A stretch of 64,000 nt of DNA, from positions 1 to 64,000 of the forward strand of contig NZ_FMYQ01000010.1 in the NCBI RefSeq assembly GCF_900096975.1, in the 5' to 3' direction. Shown in pieces: positions 8,916-17,428 of the stretch. The notes under the pieces are model-generated. The model ran no database searches, was not told the DNA's origin, and was given only the letters and a program-made list of their open reading frames with translations. Positions within the stretch are counted from its first letter, which is position 1. Every line of letters begins with the position of its first letter. The position numbers were made by a program, and so were the translations under genes. The DNA is from Paraburkholderia lycopersici (GTDB taxonomy: Bacteria; Pseudomonadota; Gammaproteobacteria; Burkholderiales; Burkholderiaceae).

Positions 8916-10172
8916 ATGAACACCCCGCTGCCCACCACCGCTTATCCCGGCTTCGGCGCGACGGCCGCCGGCCGCGCGTCGTTTCTCGCCGCGCGCCGCA
9001 AGGCGGCGGTTCGCGCACTGGCGCTTGCGCTGCCGTTGCTGGTCTTCTTGCTCGTGACCTTCGTCGCGCCGATCGTGAGCCTGCTCGCGCGCAGCGTGCA
9101 GAACCCGGAAGTGCGTAACGGCATGCCGCACCTGAGCGCGGCGCTCGCGGCCTGGAACGGCGCGGGCGTGCCCGACGAAAACGCGTTCGCCGCGCTGGCA
9201 CTCGATGTGAAGCGCGCAAGCGAAAAGAGCCAGCTCGGGGATATCGCGCGGCGCATGAACTTCTATCTGCCCGAGTATCGGAGCCTGTTGTTCAAGACCG
9301 CTCGGGCCGCACGCACGCAAACACCGGCGCAGTGGAAAACCTCGCTCGTCGAACTGGACCCGAGGTGGGGCGAGAACGAGACGTGGCGCCTGCTCAAGCG
9401 CGCCGCGCAATCGCCGACGCCCGACTACCTGCTCAACGCCGTCGATGCGCAAGTCGCCCCCGACGGCTCCGTCGCCCGCGTGGCCGCCGACAGCGCCGTC
9501 TATCGCGCCGCCTTCGCGCGCACCGTGACGATCAGTGCGACCGTGACGCTGCTGTGCCTGCTGCTCGGCTACCCGGTTGCGTATCTGCTTGCGACGCTGC
9601 CCGAGAAACAAAGCTCGCGCCTGATGATGTTTGTAATCGTGCCGTTCTGGACCTCCCTGCTCGTGCGCTCAACGGCGTGGTACGTGCTGCTGCAGCCGGG
9701 CGGCGTCATCAACAGCGCGCTGCTGCGCCTCGGCGTTATCCATCACCCGGTTCCGCTCATTTTCAACCGTACCGGCGTGCTGATCGGCATGACGCACATT
9801 CTGTTGCCGTACATGATTCTCGCGATCTATTCGGTAATGAAGAACGTCTCGCCGTCGTACATGCGCGCGGCAAAGTCGCTCGGCGCACATCCGGCCGTCG
9901 CGTTCGCGCGCGTGTACGTACCGCAGACGTTCCCCGGCGTGGGCGCAGGCTCCTTCCTCGTGTTCGTGCTGGCGCTCGGCTACTACATCACGCCTGCGCT
10001 GCTCGGCGGCGCAGGCGACGAAATGATCAGCCAGCTCATCGCGGAGCAAACCAACGATCAATTGAACTGGGGCCTCGCCGGCGCGCTGTCCTGCTATCTC
10101 GTGATTTTCACCGGCGTGTTCTATTTCGTCTTCAACCGGCTCGTCGGCATCGACCGGTTGCGCTTCGGCTAA
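8916..10172 (+). CDS. ABC transporter permease, PotB type, with long periplasmic insertion
   Basis: The 418-residue inner-membrane protein has a first hydrophobic segment LALALPLLVFLLVTFVAPIV (about residues 36-55). A soluble stretch of some 140 residues follows, then five further membrane segments. The EAA-type loop MRAAKSLGAHPAVAFARVY contacts the ATPase. The long insertion after TM1 occurs in one branch of PotB-like permeases. The start is the ATG at 8916, about 50 nt after the binding-protein gene. It pairs with the PotC-type permease encoded next. Confidence 0.9.
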   Translation: MNTPLPTTAYPGFGATAAGRASFLAARRKAAVRALALALPLLVFLLVTFVAPIVSLLARSVQNPEVRNGMPHLSAALAAWNGAGVPDENAFAALALDVKRASEKSQLGDIARRMNFYLPEYRSLLFKTARAARTQTPAQWKTSLVELDPRWGENETWRLLKRAAQSPTPDYLLNAVDAQVAPDGSVARVAADSAVYRAAFARTVTISATVTLLCLLLGYPVAYLLATLPEKQSSRLMMFVIVPFWTSLLVRSTAWYVLLQPGGVINSALLRLGVIHHPVPLIFNRTGVLIGMTHILLPYMILAIYSVMKNVSPSYMRAAKSLGAHPAVAFARVYVPQTFPGVGAGSFLVFVLALGYYITPALLGGAGDEMISQLIAEQTNDQLNWGLAGALSCYLVIFTGVFYFVFNRLVGIDRLRFG

Positions 10173-10211
10173 CCGCCACCGCCACGCACCCACTGAATCA
10201 TCGAGCCCGAC

Positions 10212-11039
10212 ATGAACGACGCACGCCCCCGGCTCCTATCGGAACGCTTCGCAAGCGCCGGCTTGCGGCTGCATAGCGCGCTGATTTTCTTCTTCCTCGT
10301 TGCGCCGATTCTCGCAATCGTGCCGCTCTCGTTCAATTCGGGCTCGTTCTTCTCCTACCCGATGCAGGGCTGGTCGCTGCGCTGGTACGAGCAGGCGTTG
10401 AGTTCACCGGACTGGCAGCGTGCGTTCGCGAACAGCCTCGGCATCGGCGCGGCATCGACGCTGATCGCAACCGTGCTCGGCACCTTCGCCGCGCTCGGCT
10501 TGAGCCGTCCGAATTTTCCGCTGCGCGCGATCGTCATGCCGCTCATCATTTCGCCGATGATCGTGCCCATCGTCGTGGTCGCAGCCGGTTTCTATCTCGT
10601 GTTCGCCCCGCTCGGGCTCGTGAATTCGTATCTGGGAGTCGTACTGTCGCATGCTGCGCTCGGCACGCCGTTCGTCGTCATCACGGTGACGGCCTCGCTG
10701 CTGTCGTTCGATCAGAGCCTGCTGCGCGCGGCGTCGGGACTAGGCGCGCAACCGTGGGTGGCGTTTCGCCGCGTGACGCTGCCGCTCATTCTGCCCGCCG
10801 TGGCGACGGGCAGCATCTTCGCGTTCGCGACCTCGTTCGACGAGGTTATCGTGATTCTCTTTATCGGCGGTCCTGATCAGCGCACCGTGCCGCGACAGAT
10901 GTGGAGCGGGATTCGCGATCAGATCGACCCGTCCATTCTCGCCGTCGCGACGCTGCTGATGGTGTTTGCCGTCGCGCTGCTCGCGAGCATGAACTGGCTG
11001 CGCAAGCGCGCGCAGATGGCGAGCGGCGCGGTCAGTTGA
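10212..11039 (+). CDS. ABC transporter permease, PotC type
   Basis: The 275-residue permease has about six membrane segments (for example LIFFFLVAPILAIVPLSF and a late LLMVFAVALLASM). It carries the EAA loop RAASGLGAQPWVAFRRVTLP. It completes the importer with the ATPase, binding protein and PotB-type subunit, all in one orientation with short spacers. The operon seems to end here; the next 317 bp lack a gene. Confidence 0.92.
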   Translation: MNDARPRLLSERFASAGLRLHSALIFFFLVAPILAIVPLSFNSGSFFSYPMQGWSLRWYEQALSSPDWQRAFANSLGIGAASTLIATVLGTFAALGLSRPNFPLRAIVMPLIISPMIVPIVVVAAGFYLVFAPLGLVNSYLGVVLSHAALGTPFVVITVTASLLSFDQSLLRAASGLGAQPWVAFRRVTLPLILPAVATGSIFAFATSFDEVIVILFIGGPDQRTVPRQMWSGIRDQIDPSILAVATLLMVFAVALLASMNWLRKRAQMASGAVS

Positions 11040-11356
11040 CGGAGTGTACGCCGGGATCAGGGTCAACAAGAACCCGGAAATAATCGGCCGTATCTTCGAC
11101 GAGTAAAGAAATACATTGCGGTGGCTGCGCAATCCGGCGCCGTATTCGTCGTCTTACTCGTCTTACACCATGAGTCAGGCTCCCTGCTCGCCTGCTTCCT
11201 CCTTTGCGCGTCCACGATTTATGCGGCGACGATCGACGCACAAATCGCGGATACCTTGGCGTGGCCTTCCCGCATCTGGCCCGCGGCCAACTAGCTCGCC
11301 AAAGTTCAGAGATTTCTAAACCAATTGTTTTTCTTTCCCTGTTTTTTCGTCACTTA
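11040..11356. other. Intergenic stretch between transporter operon and IS element
   Basis: No convincing gene is seen. The first 65 bp read as a coding-like tail (from 11044, ending TAA near 11106) with no start or ribosome site, possibly a relic. The last part is T-rich (11319-11349) and leads into the left end of the IS. No clear hairpin terminator was found. Confidence 0.5.
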
Positions 11357-12208
11357 GAGCGGCTAACACAACCTGGACGTGAAGCCATGAAAGCCATATC
11401 CTGGCGACATGGCCAGACGAAAAATCAGTAACGAGTTATGGGCAGCGCTTGAGCCGCTGATTCCGGTGTTCACGCCGTCGCCCAAAGGAGGCCGCCGCCG
11501 GACGGTGGACGACCGCGCAGCATTGAACGGCATCCTGTATGTCCTGCAAACAGGTATTCCATGGGAATACTTGCCGAAAGGATTGGGCTTCGGCAGCGGG
11601 ATGACCTGCTGGCGAAGACTACGCGACTGGCAAGCCGCAGGCGTGTGGGAGAAGCTGCATCGGGCGATGCTTCGCCGCTTGCGTGAGCATGACCAGATTG
11701 ACTGGGAACGGGCGAGTCTTGATGCCGCCAGTGTTTCCAGCCCCGGGGGGCCAGGAAACCGACCCCAACCCGACAGACCGGGACAAAACAGCACATCGTC
11801 GTAGATGCGCGCGGCGTTCCTTTGGCCATCACGGTCACGGGTGCCAACCGGCATGATTCGATGGCATTCGAGCGCACGCTTGATGCCATTCCTGCGGTAC
11901 CGGGCCTGAACGGACAGCCCCGCAAACGTCCGGGCAAGCTGCATACGGACAAAGGCTATGACTTTGCACGCTGCCGTCGTTACCTGAGGCAGCGCGGCAT
12001 CACGGCCCGTATCGCCCGCCGTAGCGTGGAAAGTAAGGAGCGGCTCGGCCGGTATCGCTGGGTAGTCGAGCTCACGCATGCCTGGTTTGCCGGTTTCGGC
12101 AAACTGCGCATTCGTTTCGAGCGTCGTCTCGACATTCATGTTGCGTTGCTGTCCCTGGCTGCTGCCGTTATCTGTTCGCGCTTCGTTGATGATTTGTGTT
12201 AGCCGCTC
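11357..12208. mobile_element. IS5-family insertion sequence (IS427-like), 852 bp
   Basis: Perfect 15-bp terminal inverted repeats, GAGCGGCTAACACAA at 11357-11371 and its complement at 12194-12208, bound the element. TA lies directly outside both ends (11355-11356 and 12209-12210), the target expected for IS427-type elements. It encodes a two-frame transposase on the plus strand. Confidence 0.9.
11409..12202 (+). pseudogene. IS5-family transposase in two frames (frameshifted or programmed)
   Basis: The first frame (11409-11804) gives the N-terminal helix-turn-helix part (SNELWAALEPLIP, GIPWEYLPKGLGFGSGMTCW). The frame entered before 11822 gives TGANRHDSMAF, HTDKGYDFARC and the late VVELTHAWFAGFGKLRIRFER block. 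Between them, at 11740-11800, the conserved linker (related to PNPTDR) is read in the third frame, so two single-base shifts seem needed. A single -1 shift at the CCCCGGGGGG run would also join the two long frames. IS427 elements can use programmed frameshifting, so activity cannot be excluded. Confidence 0.8.
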
Positions 12209-12368
12209 TAAATCGATCCAATATGCATTGATCTGCAATCATTTTCGGAATTTAACTGATTGTAGCTGTGGGGAAATTGGGGAAAGATTTGAAATTTGGC
12301 GTGATGTCCTGCGTCGCTCGCTTTAGCTTCTAGTAGTCCCAAGGAAGCAAACAAAAAGCCTGGACGAT

Positions 12369-13684
12369 ATGGCTAACGAATTTTCCTATTTCGACATAAA
12401 CAAGTTGCTTTGGCGCTGGAGTAAAAAAACGGTGCCCGCATCGTGCAAGCCAGCCTGTCGATGGAGCAGACCCCGCCCGCACTGCCCGAAAAACCCGAAC
12501 CGAAGGCCCCGCCGACGCCGAAGCCGCCGCCTGACCGCACGGCCAATACAATCAATGGCGTCATAAACGCATTTGAAGCGATAGGACGATTCAAAAAATG
12601 GTTAGACACGCCTGACCCGCCGAAGCCGCCCAAAGCGCCGCCCGCGAAGAAGGATTACATGGCCGTGCCGCCGTTCGATATTCAGGAAATACCCGGCGCG
12701 ATGCGCAAGGAACACATGCCGGTTGCGGCAAAACTCATGGAACGGTGGTTTTCCGGTCGGGAGAACGGCCCCGATGAAACGAGCATTGTTAAGCTCGATT
12801 GGGTACTCAAGTTCGCACACGCGAAAGAACGCTATGAATACCTTGTCAATACGGCGATTCGGTCGCCCGAAGTCCAGAATAATCTCGTCGAAATGCTGTT
12901 TCCTTACCGGCAGCAGATAGAAGTATTTCCAGCCAAGCTCGCGGACTCACCGCGCGAACTGCACAGGCGTTTCCAGTTTCAACATGCTGGGGTAGGCGGC
13001 ACACTGAACGATAATCTCATCCGGCAATTACGCGCAGGAAAAGAGACTTTCGCAACGCCAAGTGACCTTGTGGCGGCGCTCGGCACGTTCAATTTTTATG
13101 CAGCAGTCGGTCATGCTCGCTTCTCACGTGATCGATCTTCGTTGAGTGGCGCGGTAACTGCCGAAGTAACGGGAGTATGGGTGTACGTGAGGGACGACTA
13201 TGGCTTCAGCGAACAATCCCAGTATCTCGGACACTGGAGCAAGGATGGATTGATTACCCTGCCGCATGATGAAGCCGTGACCATTGGCAATCCGCATGTC
13301 AAGGGCAATGTACGTTATCCGGTCTACGACAAGGATTTTCGCCAGTGGTCCGCCAGGCATAAGCACGGCGGCGATTTTGTCATTTTCTCGGACCGTCTCT
13401 ATGTGCCCGTCTCCCCGCCAATCCGGTTATATTTGAAAGGCGATGCACAGGCGTTCGAATATAAGCCGCTTGACGCGCCCAACGGCGATGTTGAGCAGGT
13501 CGCGGGCAGCACTGGTCGGCCTGGAAATAACCAAGCACAAAACAAACAGACCAATGATGTTGCCAGAATTTTACGGCTGACTCCCGATCAAGCCCAACAG
13601 CTTCATTATGAGCTTGGCAGCGAACCTCCGATGGGGTTCCACGAGATCATGGAGCGGGCTAAAGATATGTTCGATTTGTGGTAA
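12369..13684 (+). CDS. DUF6402-like protein, possible T6SS-type effector, frameshift at A7
   Basis: The long frame from GTG 12443 to 13684 encodes about 413 residues: a Pro-rich N-terminal linker (PEKPEPKAPPTPKPPPD), then a globular part with TGVWVYVRDDYGF and HKHGGDFVIFSDRLY. I recall this composition from DUF6402 proteins of Burkholderia, which are often tied to type VI secretion or polymorphic toxins. A likely native N-terminus, MANEFSYFDINKLLWRWSKK, begins at ATG 12369 in another frame and runs into seven A (12423-12429). A -1 slip there joins the two frames without a stop. The gene and its small partner lie alone between two IS elements, with lower GC than the flanks. Function unproven. 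Confidence 0.6.
12423..12429. repeat. Homopolymer run of seven A at the frame junction
   Basis: The run sits exactly where the short upstream frame (from 12369) and the long DUF6402-like frame must be joined. The zero-frame codons read AGT AAA AAA ACG; a -1 slip on AAA continues AAC GGT GCC into the long frame. It could be a mutation, a phase-variable tract or a programmed shift. Confidence 0.7.
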
Positions 13685-13702
13685 CGGATAGAGGAAAATT
13701 TT

Positions 13703-14188
13703 ATGATTAACAACCAAAGAGAAATTGAGCAGCGTTTGTCCGTTCTAAAAGGTTTGGAGTGGAGTGGTGTTAGTCGTGCAGCGGATATGCTCACCTTGGG
13801 TTTTGGTCCAAAGCGTGAAGAAAAGAACTTCTATGGCGTGCCTAAGCAGGTTAGCGCATGGGCATTACATATTCAGTGCGCGTGGACGTTGAGTGAGACT
13901 GGAAAGACCATAGCAACCGAGAAATCCCTTGCCGGTTCTGACGAGGAAGTAAATGCATTCGTTATGTCTCTGCAGCAATTATTGGCCCAACGTGCCCCGA
14001 TTGTTGTTGAAGGCATATCGGCAAACTCAGAATGCTGCCTATTCATATCCTTGTCGAAAGCATTCCGTTTGATTGTGGCAACGAACGGCGCGGCGGACGA
14101 TGAGGACTGGCGATTCTTCGAGTCGAAACGCACTGCCCGGCACTTTGTGATTGAGGGCGGAAAAATTGATCCTTGGTCCCTGTCTTGA
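13703..14188 (+). CDS. Small protein paired with DUF6402-like gene (possible immunity protein)
   Basis: The 161-residue protein (MINNQREIEQRLSVLKGLEW) has no motif I recognise. It is acidic to neutral, without a signal peptide or membrane segment. It follows the DUF6402-like gene by 18 bp with AGAGGAAAA as ribosome site. Its base composition is clearly lower in GC than the nif region, as is that of its partner. A large multi-domain gene followed at once by a small unrelated gene is the usual arrangement of effector and immunity. That role is inferred from position only. Confidence 0.5.
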   Translation: MINNQREIEQRLSVLKGLEWSGVSRAADMLTLGFGPKREEKNFYGVPKQVSAWALHIQCAWTLSETGKTIATEKSLAGSDEEVNAFVMSLQQLLAQRAPIVVEGISANSECCLFISLSKAFRLIVATNGAADDEDWRFFESKRTARHFVIEGGKIDPWSLS

Positions 14189-14214
14189 CCAAAAGTAGAA
14201 AACGAGTGCGCCTA

Positions 14215-15070
14215 GAGCGTGTTAGGCACTTTTGCTGAGGTTTGCGAAGTGGACAAGCATAAGCACGGTAAATACGACGAAGTGCAGGCCGGCCAGGGTT
14301 TCGGGCAATCGCTCGTAGTCTCTGGCCAGTCGCCGGAAGCGGTTCAGCCAGCCGAAGCTGCGTTCGACCACCCAGCGACGTGGCAACAGGACAAAGCCCT
14401 TTTTTACTTCTGGCAGCTTGATTACTTCAAGCTCGATTCCTTCATCCAGCGCTGCCTGCGCCGGTTCCTCGCCGGTGTACCCCTGATCGGCAAACGCTAT
14501 CCTGACCGTCTGGCCAGTGACTGCCTGAACCTGACGTGCAAGCGCGCCGACCTGGGCGCGCTCCTGCTCGTTGGCGGGCGTAATGTGCACCGCAAGCAAC
14601 TGCCCCAACGTATCGACCGCCATATGGACCTTGCTGCCCCGCTTGCGTTTGTAGCCGTCGTAACCGGCGCGAGGTCCACTCTCGCAAGTCGATTGCAGCG
14701 TGCGCCCGTCGAGAATGACTGCGCTGGGCTGGCCCTTGCGGCCCTGCGCGACGCGAATTATCGAACGCAGGTCGTTCACCATGGCCTCGAAACAGCCCGC
14801 CTGAATCCAGCGTTGCGTCTGCTGATAAACCAGTTCCCAGGGCGGAAAGTCATTTGGCAACATGCGCCACGGCGCACCCGCGCGCACGACCCAGCGCAGC
14901 GCGTTGAACATCTCGCGCAGTTCGTATCGGCGCTGTGGTGCGTCTTTGTTCATCAAAGTCAGATAGGGAGCCGCGAAGCTCCATTCCTCGTTCGACACAT
15001 CCGTCGGATAGGGTTTGCGTTTGCCATCCAGCCAGGATACCTGGTCTAGCCGCACGTGCCTAACACGCTC
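14215..15070. mobile_element. IS5-family insertion sequence, 856 bp, apparently intact
   Basis: Perfect 15-bp terminal inverted repeats, GAGCGTGTTAGGCAC at 14215-14229 and its complement at 15056-15070, enclose one complete transposase gene on the minus strand. The flanking bases (CTA on the left, CAG on the right) do not form an obvious target duplication. The original insertion may therefore have been rearranged. Confidence 0.9.
14222..15055 (-). CDS. IS5-family transposase, full length
   Basis: The 277-residue protein is a single uninterrupted DDE transposase. An N-terminal DUF4096-like region (MLPNDFPPWELVYQQTQRW) is followed by first catalytic Asp in VILDGRTLQS and second Asp in AFADQGYTG. 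The Glu lies in VVERSFGWLNRFRRLARDYER-type sequence near residue 230. Length and motif order are normal, and the gene spans inverted repeat to inverted repeat, so the element looks active. It belongs to a different subgroup from the two-frame element at 11357-12208. Confidence 0.93.
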   Translation of the reverse strand: MRLDQVSWLDGKRKPYPTDVSNEEWSFAAPYLTLMNKDAPQRRYELREMFNALRWVVRAGAPWRMLPNDFPPWELVYQQTQRWIQAGCFEAMVNDLRSIIRVAQGRKGQPSAVILDGRTLQSTCESGPRAGYDGYKRKRGSKVHMAVDTLGQLLAVHITPANEQERAQVGALARQVQAVTGQTVRIAFADQGYTGEEPAQAALDEGIELEVIKLPEVKKGFVLLPRRWVVERSFGWLNRFRRLARDYERLPETLAGLHFVVFTVLMLVHFANLSKSA

Positions 15071-15241
15071 CAGGCTGAGTGCAACATGGATATCAACTCA
15101 TTGGCGTAACAACCTTAATTTTCCGGCCAGGAGACCTGATTCATGCAGCTGGACATCTTTCGGTCGCTTTGGGGCTATAACGTCGCTGGCCGCCCCCATG
15201 GATAGACACAACTATTTGCGTGAGCGGTGCTGCAGGCCACG

Positions 15242-15670
15242 CTACGTGGCAACCGCCACCATCACAGAATAGGCTTTGAACACGGCAGTTGCCGCCATTC
15301 CAACCGAAAGCGAGAGCGCATCGGCAGCGTCATTGGTCGCGGTCGAAACCAGCTTCGTATCGCCCGGCAACGTCAACTCCACGAGCGAGGAAACCGCGCC
15401 GCGCTCCAGGCGCGATATTGTGCCTCGAAACTGATTGCGGGCGGAGAGCGAACAGCCGTCGAAGTCGGTCACGAGCACGACCGCCGATGCCTTTACCAGC
15501 AGGATGGCTTTTTTGCCGCGCTGGACGTTCAACCGCTCGGCGGCGGCAGTCGTAATGGTCGCGACCACCTGATGGTCGCCCGGTAACGTGACGGACACCT
15601 GCGTCGTGACCGGACCCGATGTGACGGAATCGATTGTCCCCGCCAACTGGTTGCGTGCAGTCGTTTTCAT
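15242..15670 (-). CDS. mop: Molybdenum-pterin binding protein with two Mop domains
   Basis: The 142-residue cytoplasmic protein contains two tandem Mop/TOBE-like repeats: residues about 4-68 (ARNQLAGTIDSVTSG ... VVLV) and about 74-140 (ARNQFRGTISRLERG ... VMVAV). Each starts with the ARNQ-x-x-GTI signature of molbindins. Such proteins store molybdate or buffer it in the cell. It follows modC by 185 bp and supplies the Mop module that this ModC lacks. GGAG lies 9 nt before the ATG. The link to molybdenum supply for nitrogenase is an inference from the neighbourhood. Confidence 0.88.
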   Translation of the reverse strand: MKTTARNQLAGTIDSVTSGPVTTQVSVTLPGDHQVVATITTAAAERLNVQRGKKAILLVKASAVVLVTDFDGCSLSARNQFRGTISRLERGAVSSLVELTLPGDTKLVSTATNDAADALSLSVGMAATAVFKAYSVMVAVAT

Positions 15671-15855
15671 TGAGATTCTCCAGAGATGGCGCGCCAGCGC
15701 CGGTGTTTGATTGGGTCACGCCAGCCGTTCGCCCTGGCCAATCCAGTTCGCGCTCCACTCCGCGCGCAGCGCCGAGCAGAAAGCCGGCTGCATAGCAAGG
15801 ACACCTACCGCTGCCCAACACGACCCGCCCCGGGCTTCGGTCAAAGGCTATCGTG

Positions 15856-16647
15856 TCAGCACTCCGCCCTTACGTTCAGCAACTCACGCACGCGGCGCCC
15901 ATGATCGCCACGCGGCTCCCTGGTTATTTCCGGCCTCAATACCAGTGTCGTATTCGCTGATGATCCAGTGCCTCGCACATCGACTTCGCGCGTCACGTGA
16001 CCGGACTCGACGACAAATGCGACGTCCGCCAATGCAAGTACGTCGTCTACGTCGTGCGTGATCATCACGACCGGCATCTTCCACCGAGCGAACACGTCGG
16101 CAAGCTGGGCGCGCACGCCTTCGCGCAACAACGGATTGAGTGCCGAGAACGGCTCGTCGAGCAGCAGCACGCGCGGCCGGCATGCAAGCGCGCGCGCCAG
16201 CGCGACGCGCTGTTGCTGGCCGCCAGACAACGCACCCGGCCGACTGGCCGCCAGAGAGGCAAGTTCCAGCGACTCGAGCAGATTGTCCACGCGGTTTGCA
16301 TCTTCGCGCGATGTGCGACGTCGGTGCCAGTTCGTCAGACCGAAAGCGATGTTTTCGCGCACTGTCAAATGCGGGAATAGTGCGTAATGTTGAAAGAGAT
16401 AACCCACTTCGCGCTGCTCGGGCGGAAGATCGATACCGCGCGCAGAATCAAATAGCACGCGTGCCCCGATCCGAACATGCCCCCGTTGCGGCCGGAGCAA
16501 TCCCGCGATCGCCTGCAGCGTCATGGATTTCCCGCCGCCCGAAGGGCCATAGAGCGCGATCACCGCAGCGTCGGAAGCGAAGCGCGCGGCGAGCCTGAAA
16601 CACCGGTCACCATCCGAAGCACTTGCATCAATATCAATGTCGATCAT
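15856..16647 (-). CDS. modC: Molybdate ABC transporter ATPase ModC (short, without Mop domain)
   Basis: The 263-residue ATPase has Walker A GPSGGGKSMT, LFQHYALFPHLTV, signature LSGGQQQRVA, Walker B VLLLDEP and switch MITHDVDD. Typical ModC is about 350 residues with a C-terminal TOBE/Mop domain. Here the protein ends soon after the nucleotide-binding domain, and the Mop function is encoded separately downstream. It lies 12 nt after modA and drives molybdate import through ModB. Confidence 0.9.
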   Translation of the reverse strand: MIDIDIDASASDGDRCFRLAARFASDAAVIALYGPSGGGKSMTLQAIAGLLRPQRGHVRIGARVLFDSARGIDLPPEQREVGYLFQHYALFPHLTVRENIAFGLTNWHRRRTSREDANRVDNLLESLELASLAASRPGALSGGQQQRVALARALACRPRVLLLDEPFSALNPLLREGVRAQLADVFARWKMPVVMITHDVDDVLALADVAFVVESGHVTREVDVRGTGSSANTTLVLRPEITREPRGDHGRRVRELLNVRAEC

Positions 16648-16659
16648 CGCCCGGAATCG

Positions 16660-17412
16660 TCAGGATTGCGAAAATCCGTAGCGTTTCAGGATCGCCTGCG
16701 CGGGAGGACTCACCAGATAGTCGATGAAGGCTTTAGCCGTTGCCTGTTCGCGGCTGGCGCTAACCGTAACGACCGGGTACGTTACCGGTGTGTGCCCGCT
16801 CACCACCTCGACGATCCTGACGTCGTTTGGCATGAGCACGGCATCGGTGCGATAGACGAAGCCCGCTTCGGCCTCCCCTCGCGCTACGTAATCGAGCACC
16901 TGCCGCACGCTGTCGGCCTGCACGAACTTCGGCTCCAAGGGCGTCCAGAGCTTCGCCCCTTCGAGCGCCTCCTGAGTGTATCGTCCCACCGGCACGGTCG
17001 GAATCTTGCCGATCGCGATACGGCGCACCTCTGGCGTCGACAGATCCGAGAGCCTTTTCACCGACGAGGCCTGGCCGGCCGGCACGATCAGTACCAGCGC
17101 ATTGGCGGCGAAGTCCCTGCGCGTCGAGCCGTCCAGGACACCCGCTTCAATGCCTCGTGAGACCGTTGGCTCATCGGCACTCGCAAAAACGTCGACCGGC
17201 GCGCCCTGCCTGATCTGCTGCAACAGTACGCCGGAAGCAGCGAAATTGAACCGAACCGTGACATCCGGATGGGCCGCTTCGAACTTCACTCCGAGTTCCT
17301 TGAAGGCGTCGGTCAGGCTGGCAGCGGCGGACACGGTGAGGAACTGCGCCCACGAAAAGGACGGGAGCGATATGAGCAGGACTGCAAACAGGAAGTAAAG
17401 GAGACGTTTCAC
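16660..17412 (-). CDS. modA: Molybdate-binding periplasmic protein ModA
   Basis: The 250-residue product starts at GTG 17412 with a Sec signal (VKRLLYFLFAVLLISLPSFS) and continues with VSAAASLTDAFKELG, NFAASGVLLQQI and APVDVFASADE, all typical of ModA. A longer reading to 17472 would overlap modB and bury the signal peptide, so I prefer GTG 17412. It lies between modB and modC, an unusual B-A-C order compared with modABC. Confidence 0.9.
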   Translation of the reverse strand: MKRLLYFLFAVLLISLPSFSWAQFLTVSAAASLTDAFKELGVKFEAAHPDVTVRFNFAASGVLLQQIRQGAPVDVFASADEPTVSRGIEAGVLDGSTRRDFAANALVLIVPAGQASSVKRLSDLSTPEVRRIAIGKIPTVPVGRYTQEALEGAKLWTPLEPKFVQADSVRQVLDYVARGEAEAGFVYRTDAVLMPNDVRIVEVVSGHTPVTYPVVTVSASREQATAKAFIDYLVSPPAQAILKRYGFSQS

Positions 17413-17428
17413 ACCATGCCCCAGGTAG

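Noticed and set aside
11044..11106. Coding-like tail after the PotC-type permease gene
   Set aside because: No start codon with a ribosome site and no recognisable family; it may be a relic or chance.
15143..15205. Short frame of 20 codons with a good ribosome site (MQLDIFRSLWGYNV) between the IS and mop
   Set aside because: It may be the start of a gene cut off by rearrangement near the IS, but 20 codons give too little evidence for any family and no continuation was found.
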